DNA of 7,254 nt from CAXBPY01 sp003455275 (GTDB taxonomy: Bacteria; Bacteroidota; Bacteroidia; Chitinophagales; UBA10324): contig CAXBPY010000090.1 of NCBI GenBank assembly GCA_963977675.1, positions 1 through 7,254 of the forward strand, in the 5' to 3' direction. Shown here piece by piece: positions 1 to 5,855 of this stretch (its first letter is position 1; the number at the start of each line of letters is the position of its first letter). The notes beneath the pieces are model-generated. The model saw only the letters and a list, made by a program, of their open reading frames with translations. It ran no database searches and was not told the origin of the DNA. The translations under genes were made by a program, and so were the position numbers.

Positions 1-894
1 TTTTAAAAGCGGGCGCATGGTTTCAGTCATATACTGATCCATCAGGTGTTGAATGGCAGATTCAGTTGTATAAATTTTTCTTCCGCGCTCGTCCATCTGA
101 TTGGTAAGCGGTTTCAATAATTCGTTTTGATTGATAGAAATAACTTTCATCACTGCTTCACGCGCTTCTGCTTCGGTGAATTTTCCTTCCACCGTCATAT
201 CATCTTTTTTGTAGTAGCAGAAAAATCTTTTATCACCATTCGCAAACCTCTTGTTGATTATTTCCTGTGCAAGCTGAATGTATTGATGAATTTCCGGAAT
301 ACGATTTTTTATTCTGCGCGCACTATCGCCCTCGCGGTGCATACGCAAGTAGTTCATATTCTGCCAGAGTGTAGGATTCACTTTACCGATACTCTGGTAG
401 TGCATCATTATATCCAGATTGCTGTGGCGGTGGCTCACAATCGCACCAATCATTTCATTACTGAAACTGTGAGTGGTGTATTTGTTAATATCCTCAATGA
501 GCATTACTCCGTTACCGAATTTCTGCAGCACGCCGTAGAGAACTTCCTGCAATTCATCAATGCTCATTTTTTCTCCATCAGGTCGTAGCATAATGATTCG
601 GCGGACTTGAGGAATTTTGTGTTCACTGAGCCACGATACATGTTCCGGTGAAATTGCTTCCACTCTCCACGGGTGCCAGCGTTTTCCGTCAATTGCCTGT
701 GGCGGATATTTATCGTGATAGTGTTTGAAATAACCATATTCATCATTCACATCAATAATGAGCACATGCCTTGGCAATATGCCTTTTGTTGGATCGCCAC
801 GCTTGATGTCAAGAATAGTTCCGAGTGTGGTATTGGATTTACCGCCTCCTTTTTCGCCTGTAACAATTCCGAGTTTATGCTGACGCGGTTCCAC
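1..894 (-). CDS. HerA/FtsK-like P-loop ATPase, viral DNA-packaging or Zot type (3' truncated by window edge)
   Basis: The reverse frame is open from 951 to base 1, and the gene continues past the window. The only standard start is GTG at 894, overlapping the upstream stop by 20 bases; 298 codons are visible. Residues 13-20 are a Walker A motif (GEKGGGKS). A second strand reads HVLIIDVNDEYG (43-54), like the D-x-x-x-E-Y segment of HerA/FtsK ATPases. Walker B is VMLIED (130-135), and SHRHSNLDIMMHYQS (154-168) supplies the basic stretch and the Gln expected on the strand after Walker B. Walker A lies almost at the N-terminus, so the barrel domain of cellular HerA is absent. Viral packaging ATPases (PRD1 P9, PM2, A32 type) and filamentous-phage Zot share this layout. 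The family role is ATP-driven movement of DNA. Packaging is the favoured reading because of the beta-rich neighbours. A mobilisation or secretion ATPase is the alternative. The P-loop ATPase call is near certain; packaging is inferred. Confidence 0.85.
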   Translation of the reverse strand, partial: MEPRQHKLGIVTGEKGGGKSNTTLGTILDIKRGDPTKGILPRHVLIIDVNDEYGYFKHYHDKYPPQAIDGKRWHPWRVEAISPEHVSWLSEHKIPQVRRIIMLRPDGEKMSIDELQEVLYGVLQKFGNGVMLIEDINKYTTHSFSNEMIGAIVSHRHSNLDIMMHYQSIGKVNPTLWQNMNYLRMHREGDSARRIKNRIPEIHQYIQLAQEIINKRFANGDKRFFCYYKKDDMTVEGKFTEAEAREAVMKVISINQNELLKPLTNQMDERGRKIYTTESAIQHLMDQYMTETMRPLLK

Positions 895-1462
895 TTTCTG
901 TGAATTTTTTCTGCGAAAGTAATGTGTTTCCGCGAGTTGAGTAATGGAGCTTTACTTCATCGGCGTGTTCACCATCCAAACTCCAGCCGTTGCGTTCAAT
1001 TTCAGCATCAAGTTTTTCCTTCAGTTCGGGGTGCAAAAGAATTTCAGCATAGAACGAATCCCACTTGTCAAGCGCCTCTGCAATTTTCTTTTCGTAGCCG
1101 GGAAGAAAGTGATTTTCGTAGTTGTCTTTTGAATCTTCAAGATATTTTACAGCAATGCGGTGTTCATCAATCGCGTGCATGTAATCTACTTTCGCCTGAC
1201 AAACCTCTGCAATTTTTTTAGCCGTTCCGTAAGGAGTATTTTGTTGCTGCGCTTTTGGGTTGAAGGTAGTCATTATTTTACTATTCAAATCCTGATCGCC
1301 TACCATAAATAAATTATAGAGTGCTGTGGTTAAATCAAACAGTGCATTCACTAATTGTTCCTGCTGCTTAATTTTCATTTCGTAGTTTCCTTTCGGGAGC
1401 GGGCGCGCAATATGCGTGGTGCCGGCAATGTTTTTTGTTTCTTCTTTTTGGACTGCGTGCAT
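875..1462 (-). CDS. Hypothetical mostly helical protein, about 195 aa
   Basis: Not recognised. The frame is open from 1498, but the ATG at 1462 lies 4 bases after the preceding stop (1467-1469) and gives 195 residues. The earlier ATG at 1498 would overlap the preceding gene by 32 bases and add a 12-residue Lys-rich leader, so I prefer 1462. A later ATG, giving an N-terminus MKIKQQEQ, is also possible. From that point the protein is predicted by eye to be largely alpha-helical, rich in Lys, Glu, Ala and Leu, with a short hydrophobic helix (ALFDLTTALYNLFMVG). There is no convincing membrane segment, signal peptide or cysteine cluster. It sits between the 305-residue beta-rich protein and the ATPase, and its 3' end overlaps the ATPase start, so the two are probably translationally coupled. 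A virion-assembly or ATPase-accessory role is a guess from position only. Confidence 0.75.
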   Translation of the reverse strand: MHAVQKEETKNIAGTTHIARPLPKGNYEMKIKQQEQLVNALFDLTTALYNLFMVGDQDLNSKIMTTFNPKAQQQNTPYGTAKKIAEVCQAKVDYMHAIDEHRIAVKYLEDSKDNYENHFLPGYEKKIAEALDKWDSFYAEILLHPELKEKLDAEIERNGWSLDGEHADEVKLHYSTRGNTLLSQKKFTESGTASA

Positions 1463-1466
1463 GGAA

Positions 1467-2384
1467 TTATTTTTTCTTTTTACTCTTTGATTTAGCAATT
1501 ACTTTTTCTTTAGGGGTTTCAATAGAAATTATTCCTAAATTTTTTTCTACTTCAAAAGCATTCTGATTATTTTTTTGAAGCCATTTTTTGAATTGATTTT
1601 GCTCGTCTTCAGTATATCGCGATAAACTACTGTTAAATGATTTTTCTCCAAATTTTGAATATGTTTCGATAAGACCATCAAAATGTATTTTCTTCTGATT
1701 TTCTGGTAAGCCATCCAGTAAATTGACTTTGTATGAATTAAGGACAGCATTTAGTTCGCTGAAAAATGAAAGCATTCTTTCTGTATCAAAAAAATAATCC
1801 CATTGCTTTTGATTGTGCCCGTTCAGTTGATACCCAAAACATTTATGTCCCCATAGCTCTTTTTGTTCTTTCGAAAGAATAATGATTTGAATTTCTGAAC
1901 GAGAAAATACATCAAACATCAATTCTGTTAATGATGTTATCTCCATTTTTATTTCACGGAAACTCACATCTTTTGGGAATAAATAATTTGCATTTCTGTA
2001 TGGAGCAAATGCTCCGCCCTTGTAATTAGCATTCAAATCTGAAGTGTGCCAGTAAAGCGGTCCGTTTATGACTGAAATATCATTTCCTGATTTTAGTTTT
2101 ATGAAGACGGAATAAGCATCAACATTTTCACGATTATTTATCATTTGAAAATAAGGCGAAATAAATTTTCCATAAGTTAAATTAATGTCTTCATTTCTTA
2201 TTGTAACACCGCTATCGTTTCCGTAATTATTTGCTGAGGTATTTTTTCCCGAACCAAAAAGCACCACTCTTTGGGGTTGGTCTGTAGTGTTTGAAACACT
2301 AAGCACAATAGGTGCATGATAAAATTTCATTGTGGATGGGGGATTGTTTAAGAAAATAGTATCAATCTTTGTTTGTTCAAGCAT
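1467..2384 (-). CDS. Beta-rich protein with helical Lys-tailed C-terminus, candidate virion structural protein (305 aa)
   Basis: No family is recognised with certainty. Residues about 20-200 alternate short hydrophobic strands with polar Asn/Gly/Ser loops, for example LSVSNTTDQPQRVVLFGSG (28-46). This is typical of beta-sandwich or jelly-roll virion proteins. Residues about 195-280 are more helical, and the chain ends in a basic tail (KSKSKKKK). The segment around 28-45 lines up with residues 37-54 of the upstream gene product (shared L-x-V-x-N-x-x-D and V-x-L spacing), which suggests two related beta proteins. The start ATG lies 4 bases after the upstream stop, with an A/T-rich leader and no Shine-Dalgarno. 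Base composition is low: 60-base blocks counted by eye give about 28-30% GC, against 42-60% in most sampled blocks of the surrounding operon. The length would suit a double jelly-roll capsid protein, but this is inference; an adhesin-like or purely cytoplasmic protein is not excluded. Confidence 0.8.
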   Translation of the reverse strand: MLEQTKIDTIFLNNPPSTMKFYHAPIVLSVSNTTDQPQRVVLFGSGKNTSANNYGNDSGVTIRNEDINLTYGKFISPYFQMINNRENVDAYSVFIKLKSGNDISVINGPLYWHTSDLNANYKGGAFAPYRNANYLFPKDVSFREIKMEITSLTELMFDVFSRSEIQIIILSKEQKELWGHKCFGYQLNGHNQKQWDYFFDTERMLSFFSELNAVLNSYKVNLLDGLPENQKKIHFDGLIETYSKFGEKSFNSSLSRYTEDEQNQFKKWLQKNNQNAFEVEKNLGIISIETPKEKVIAKSKSKKKK

Positions 2385-2388
2385 AAAA

Positions 2389-2973
2389 TTATTTTTTGAG
2401 AGGGAAAAACATTACCTGAATTTTTTCCTGAGGTTGTAATTCAAATTGCAATGAAAAATTAAGATTTACTTCATAGCACTTATCTGCGCCTCGTCCTTGT
2501 TCTTCATTCTCTTTTAGAATTTCCCAATCAAGAACTGAATTTGATTCCTGTTCCTGCTTGAGCATTCTTTGAAAAGTAACAGGAATAGATGAACTCCTTC
2601 CTTTTCCATCCTGATAACAAACAGTCAAACCACCACCAATATGCTTACTTCCATTATCAGCAGTTTTTATATCAAAATCACCATCCAATTTTATTAATCT
2701 TATACCTCCGCATTTAAATGGATTGATTGAAATTTCTTTGAGTATAAACAGATATTCAACACCAGAATAAGCGGGTTCGATAACAATCCCGTGTTGAGTT
2801 AATGGATGAATCTGATCCAGCAATCTTACTGTTCGTTTTTCATCAGATAGGTTTTGAACATTTAAACAGTAGCATCCATCAAATCTTTTGTTTCGATTCG
2901 CTGTTATAATGAATGATTCTTTTGGTTGTTCATCACTCATTAATTCGAGGTTTAATTCTTTTAAGTCGTTCAT
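2389..2973 (-). CDS. Beta-rich protein, candidate virion structural protein (194 aa)
   Basis: No family is recognised with certainty. The protein has a short polar N-terminus (about 1-20), then alternating strands and turns to the end. Examples are CYCLNVQNLSDEKRTVRLLD (34-53), an Asn-Pro-Phe turn followed by GGIRLIKLDG, a Gly-rich turn before LTVCYQDGKGR, and a C-terminal strand pair FSLQFELQPQEKIQVMFFPL. This pattern fits a single beta-sandwich or jelly-roll domain. There is no signal peptide or membrane segment, so secretion by the Sec route is not indicated. It resembles the downstream 305-residue protein in its first strands. The ATG lies 11 bases after the preceding stop behind an A-rich leader. 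GC content is low in most blocks (28-40% by eye). Together with the ATPase further down the operon, a capsid, vertex or other virion role is plausible but unproven. Confidence 0.8.
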   Translation of the reverse strand: MNDLKELNLELMSDEQPKESFIITANRNKRFDGCYCLNVQNLSDEKRTVRLLDQIHPLTQHGIVIEPAYSGVEYLFILKEISINPFKCGGIRLIKLDGDFDIKTADNGSKHIGGGLTVCYQDGKGRSSSIPVTFQRMLKQEQESNSVLDWEILKENEEQGRGADKCYEVNLNFSLQFELQPQEKIQVMFFPLKK

Positions 2974-2984
2974 GGTTTTTTATT

Positions 2985-3464
2985 TTATCGTTTTAAATTT
3001 ATGTAGTAAGGTCGTGGATCGGTAAGGGAGTGTTGCCAGGTTTCTTCAAGTGAAAGTTCGTCAATTGGTTTGCGGATAGCCATGTTCCAGAATGATGCTT
3101 CCACAATCCGGGTATCATCGCTGGCGGAGTGTGAGTGCCCATCATGGCTGTAATCATTGTCGCGCCCGCTACCAGCAAGTATCACTTTTGTTTTTTCCCA
3201 ATTAATGTAGTTTCGGATGATTTCAAACGGACGATAAAGCAGGAATGGAGTTATCGAGTAAACAACTGGTAACTTCCCTTCCTGCGCCATGCCCACAGCC
3301 ATTCCCATAGCAAGTTGCTCAGCAGCACCACAATTAAAAAAGCGGGCAGGAAATATTTCTCTCACGCGGTCCCACATTTTATAGCCAAGGTCAGCGGTAA
3401 TCACCACAATGTTTTCATTGTGGAGCATTTCATCAAACACAAGTTCTGCAAATCTTTTTCTCAT
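2985..3464 (-). CDS. Stand-alone transketolase-type pyrimidine-binding (Pyr) domain protein, 159 aa
   Basis: The sequence follows the Pyr domain of transketolase and DXP synthase from end to end. It has VVITADLG (20-27), FFNCGAAEQLAMGMAVGMA (42-60), GKLPVVYSITPFLLYRPFE (63-81) and the GHSHSASDD loop (109-117). It finishes with PYYINLKR, matching the usual end of the domain. Glu49 in AAEQ is the conserved residue that activates the aminopyrimidine of thiamine diphosphate in this family. Both the PP domain that binds the diphosphate and the transketolase C-terminal domain are missing, and no gene in the window supplies them. It could therefore be half of a split enzyme or a repurposed domain. 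The frame opens at an ATG at 3494, but ATG 3464 overlaps the glycosyltransferase TGA as ATGA and gives the family-like start MRKRFAEL, so it is chosen. The neighbouring glycosyltransferase suggests a role in sugar metabolism. Domain assignment is firm; substrate is unknown. Confidence 0.88.
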   Translation of the reverse strand: MRKRFAELVFDEMLHNENIVVITADLGYKMWDRVREIFPARFFNCGAAEQLAMGMAVGMAQEGKLPVVYSITPFLLYRPFEIIRNYINWEKTKVILAGSGRDNDYSHDGHSHSASDDTRIVEASFWNMAIRKPIDELSLEETWQHSLTDPRPYYINLKR

Positions 3465-4174
3465 GCGCCAATCATTTTTTCTGAAGCGTCCCAATCGCCA
3501 CGATTCATATGAGTTAGAAAATCGGTAGTTCGCATATATGCTTTAATTCCCCGGCTAGTAAGGTCTCGGAAGAAAAGTCCATCTGGTGTAGTTTGCACAG
3601 TGCTGCGGTAACTCACTTTATGTTTATCATAAACGCTCGTGCGTATAAGCGTACATCCAAGCCCGCAAGATTGCACATTCATAAGCGGGCGGTCAAGTTT
3701 AGTCCAGTCGCTTATTTCCGGCATACTGAGCACAGAATCTAAATCAGCATCATATTTTATTTTGTAAGCAAGTTTCTTTCGCATTGCGCCGCCGTAAATT
3801 GCATACATGCTTCCAACTACCAATGCATCTTCATTAATCATTTCATTCAACATTTCGAGCAGTGTGTTCGGTTCAACAACCATATCGGTTTCCAACTGCA
3901 GATGCGCGAAATATTTTCCATCAATTGCTTTTTGGCGGAGGTAGTTGCTTCCACGCTCCAATTTTTTAGAAGCAAGGCGCATAGCACTTGGCTGCCAAAT
4001 AGTGTTAATTCCCATCACATTCATTTTCTGGCTGAACCAATCGGTAGATGAATTGTCCACATAGCAGATGTCCATATTCGGGTAAACAAGTGACTTGAGT
4101 GCTGAAGCAAATTCGGCAAGACAGTAATCCTTGCCTTCGTAAGTGGGTGCGCCTATGAGGATTTTGGGAAGCAT
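3461..4174 (-). CDS. GT2-like glycosyltransferase (GT-A fold), 237 aa
   Basis: The N-terminus ILIGAPTYEGKDYCLAEF (5-22) and the strand CYVDNSSTD (37-45) are the classic nucleotide-sugar-binding start of family 2 glycosyltransferases. HLQLETDMVVEPNTLLEML (91-109) contains ETD at 95-97 where the metal-binding DXD motif is expected. Later segments (CGLGCTLIRTSVYD, PDGLFFRDLTSRGIKAY) fit the acceptor side of a GT-A domain. There are no membrane segments, so it should act in the cytoplasm. It would transfer a sugar from a nucleotide donor; donor and acceptor cannot be read from the sequence. The ATG directly abuts the upstream stop, and the TGA overlaps the next start by 4 bases, so it is coupled on both sides. 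An AAGGTGA stretch about 14 bases upstream is the only Shine-Dalgarno-like sequence seen in this operon and is poorly spaced. Likely acceptors, by inference, are virion proteins, host surface glycans or modified DNA bases. Confidence 0.88.
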   Translation of the reverse strand: MLPKILIGAPTYEGKDYCLAEFASALKSLVYPNMDICYVDNSSTDWFSQKMNVMGINTIWQPSAMRLASKKLERGSNYLRQKAIDGKYFAHLQLETDMVVEPNTLLEMLNEMINEDALVVGSMYAIYGGAMRKKLAYKIKYDADLDSVLSMPEISDWTKLDRPLMNVQSCGLGCTLIRTSVYDKHKVSYRSTVQTTPDGLFFRDLTSRGIKAYMRTTDFLTHMNRGDWDASEKMIGA

Positions 4175-5209
4175 TTATTTTCTGTTCACCTTATTATAAG
4201 GTCTATCGGTTTTGCGTTGGTAGTATTGCTTCTTCTGTTTCGGCTGTTCACTTTCTTGGCGCATCACTACAATTTCATTAGGTGCCACAAAATCATTTTC
4301 AGAAGGCGGGTAAACTTCATGTCCCATGTCTTCGGCTTCTACTTCCTGCACTCCATCGGCTGCGGGTGCAGGTGGAGGCGTTACTGGCTGGTGGGCGGCT
4401 GTCTGCGCGCCGTAATCGCGAGGTGGTTGTTGAGTATTATAAGTTTGATTTTCAACTGGCGCACCATTCGGGTTTGCATTTTTATCAATGGTTAGTGCCG
4501 CAATCACTTGTTTCATTGATTGGTTTAACTGAAACAACATAGCGCCTTTCATTGCCACATCACGAATAAGCAATTCGCCTACGAGCGCTTCATCGCTGAT
4601 TCCCCAATTGTTTTTCTTCACAATGCGCTCAAGTGGTGGAGTAATGTTGCGCTTGAATTTATCGGTCACTACCATTGTTTCATCAATGCGGGCATTGGCG
4701 TCCTGAATAATTTCGCCGATATTGTGTCCGGTTGGATCATCAAATCCAATTCTTATTCTGGTTTCACCATCTAATTCACCTGCCTGTATTTTACCAATTA
4801 TTTTTTTCTCATTCGGTTTTACAATCCATCCTGCAAGTTTGTTGATGTCTTCATATCCTCGAATGAGTGCTTCCACCATTGACTTGGTGCGTTGATTTTT
4901 TTCTGCTTCACTCAGTTCTGGTTCACCGGGCTTGGCAGTTGTCTGTCCGTTAATCGGTGATGCTGTCCCAGCATCAAAAGTAACTTTAGGCCGCTTGAAT
5001 TGCGGTTCAGGAATCGGAGTGTAAAGTTTATCAGCCTGATTTGGATCAACCGCTTTGTGTCCATGCGGTTTGTCTTCTACCTGCTGAAGTAGCGGACTGC
5101 TTGGTTCATTGAAATCAGAACTGTTCGGCTCAACAATTGGTTGTGCTGGTGCAGGTTCTTGTTGCTTCCCGTTTTTTCCGGGTGGGTTTAGTTTGTCTTT
5201 ATCTGCCAT
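4175..5209 (-). CDS. Proline-rich protein with disordered ends and a helical core, 344 aa
   Basis: Not recognised. Three zones are visible. Residues 1 to about 100 are rich in Pro, Gln, Asn and Lys and look disordered (for example QQEPAPAQPIVEPNSSDF). Residues about 100-245 form an ordered, mainly helical core (LSEAEKNQRTKSMVEALIRG, then IGEIIQDANARIDETMVVTD and LLIRDVAMKGAMLFQLNQSM). The remainder is Pro/Gln/Ala-rich again (PPPAPAADGVQEVEAEDMG) and ends in a basic tail with many Lys, Arg and Tyr (KQKKQYYQRKTDRPYNKVNRK region). There is no signal peptide, membrane helix or cysteine motif. The start ATG follows the upstream stop by 2 bases and its stop touches the glycosyltransferase start. 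A helical core flanked by flexible arms with a basic tail would suit a scaffold, a nucleic-acid-associated virion protein or a multivalent adaptor, but no function can be assigned. Confidence 0.82.
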   Translation of the reverse strand: MADKDKLNPPGKNGKQQEPAPAQPIVEPNSSDFNEPSSPLLQQVEDKPHGHKAVDPNQADKLYTPIPEPQFKRPKVTFDAGTASPINGQTTAKPGEPELSEAEKNQRTKSMVEALIRGYEDINKLAGWIVKPNEKKIIGKIQAGELDGETRIRIGFDDPTGHNIGEIIQDANARIDETMVVTDKFKRNITPPLERIVKKNNWGISDEALVGELLIRDVAMKGAMLFQLNQSMKQVIAALTIDKNANPNGAPVENQTYNTQQPPRDYGAQTAAHQPVTPPPAPAADGVQEVEAEDMGHEVYPPSENDFVAPNEIVVMRQESEQPKQKKQYYQRKTDRPYNKVNRK

Positions 5210-5211
5210 GA

Positions 5212-5670
5212 TTAAACTTTATATCCTCTTGCTTTTTTTTCGTTGGTTGTTCCTGTGATGGAAGGAAGGTCTCTTTCTAACTCACGAATGAGTTTATGAA
5301 TAAATATTTCTTTTTCATTGCTTTTTTTCATCGAGGCAATGCGGCTGTATTTCTGCGAAATAGCAGGAATGGTAAGGATTTCATTTTTTAATTCTTGGTA
5401 TATTTCCACCATAGTCGGGTGAGTTATACCATAATAACTGTGCATCAAATAAATGACCACGCCCTCGCGCTCGTTTTTATTTATTACAAAATTGATTTTG
5501 GTTTTATCAGGAAGTCGTGAACTGACTTCATCGGTCAGTTTTAGAAAAATGTTTCTCACTTCATCAGGACCGAGAAGTTTTGATTGTATGGCTTCTAATA
5601 CCTTTTGTTTTCCGGATATGCGCGTGTAGTGGCTTATTTGGAGCAGGTAATCGGCAATGGGTTCAGACAT
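5212..5670 (-). CDS. Hypothetical helical protein, first gene of the left operon (152 aa)
   Basis: Not recognised. It is a soluble, predominantly helical protein with alternating charged and hydrophobic residues (ISGKQKVLEAIQSKLLGPDE; FIHKLIRELERDLPSITG) and a Lys-rich C-terminus (EKKARGYKV). The central part VVIYLMHSYYGITHPTMVEIYQELKN could form a short helix-turn-helix-like pair, but no motif is strong enough to call. The ATG at 5670 is the first after the intergenic region, and the leader has no Shine-Dalgarno. It lies directly downstream of the paired TTTTCCACA repeats, so it would be the first gene transcribed from that region. An early regulator or replication-related role is possible by position only. 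The stop is 2 bases upstream of the next start. Confidence 0.78.
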   Translation of the reverse strand: MSEPIADYLLQISHYTRISGKQKVLEAIQSKLLGPDEVRNIFLKLTDEVSSRLPDKTKINFVINKNEREGVVIYLMHSYYGITHPTMVEIYQELKNEILTIPAISQKYSRIASMKKSNEKEIFIHKLIRELERDLPSITGTTNEKKARGYKV

Positions 5671-5780
5671 TGTGTTTGTTTGAACCGCAATGCTAAATAC
5701 TTAATTAAGAGTTAATATTTACACAGTTTTCCACAAAAGTGCTGTGTGAGTGAAAAATAGGATAGTTTTCCACAAAAAAG
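5671..5780 (-). promoter_or_regulatory. Probable promoter/control region of the left operon
   Basis: The left operon needs its own promoter because the terminator at 5781-5812 separates it from the upstream genes, and all later gaps are too short to hold one. Reading the minus strand, TTTG inside the inner repeat (complement of 5734-5737) lies 19 bases before a weak TAnnTTTG-like element, TAACTCTT, about the spacing of Bacteroidota promoters. Another near match, TAGCATTG, is the complement of 5688-5695. A 10-base palindrome CTTAATTAAG lies at 5700-5709. The location is well supported; the exact boxes are not. Confidence 0.45.
5725..5777. repeat. Two 14-base direct repeats with DnaA-box-like TTTTCCACA
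   Basis: AGTTTTCCACAAAA occurs at 5725-5738 and again at 5764-5777, start to start 39 bases, in the same orientation. The core TTTTCCACA fits the relaxed DnaA-box pattern TTWTNCACA. The identity is longer than a DnaA box, so iterons or a regulator's operators are equally possible. The first copy lies almost wholly in the loop of a 6-base inverted repeat, ACACAG (5721-5726) and CTGTGT (5742-5747). I saw no further copy elsewhere in the window. Confidence 0.6.
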
Positions 5781-5812
5781 AAACGCTCCTAAAAACAATT
5801 TTTGGAGCGTTT
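5781..5812 (-). terminator. Strong stem-loop terminator, potentially bidirectional
   Basis: AAACGCTCC (5781-5789) pairs with GGAGCGTTT (5804-5812). After a one-base bulge (5790) the stem continues as AAAAA (5791-5795) with TTTTT (5799-5803), leaving a CAA loop. On the minus strand the stem is followed by CTTTTTTG (complement of 5773-5780), giving a U-tract. It lies 44 bases after the stop of the zinc-ribbon gene and ends the right operon. A T-run at 5810-5817 would let it act on the plus strand too, although no plus-strand gene is seen. Confidence 0.85.
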
Positions 5813-5855
5813 TTTTTATACAAGACAAAACGCGTGTGAGATTCCAGAAGCAATA

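Noticed and set aside
127..588. 153-codon plus-strand open frame, and other plus-strand frames at 673-903, 922-1221, 4217-4542, 5916-6101 and 6505-6765
   Set aside because: Each lies opposite a well-supported minus-strand gene, has no recognisable domain and has an unnatural composition (runs of Phe, His, Ile or Cys). They are antisense shadows.
564..746. 60-codon minus-strand open frame
   Set aside because: It lies in another frame inside the ATPase, whose Walker motifs prove the alternative frame.
1..894. Calling the ATPase a cellular HerA helicase or conjugative coupling protein
   Set aside because: There is no HAS-barrel or membrane-anchor region before Walker A, and no NurA, relaxase or pilus gene is nearby.
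875..1498. Longer start at 1498 for the 195-residue gene
   Set aside because: It would overlap the previous gene by 32 bases, and the added residues are a Lys-rich echo of that gene's A-rich end; ATG 1462 fits the spacing of the operon.
2985..3464. Calling a functional transketolase or DXP synthase
   Set aside because: Only the Pyr domain is present; the diphosphate-binding and C-terminal domains are missing from the gene and the window.
5671..5855. Riboswitch, tRNA or other structured RNA in the main intergenic gap
   Set aside because: Apart from the terminator hairpin and the short ACACAG/CTGTGT inverted repeat, no conserved RNA motif or cloverleaf is visible.
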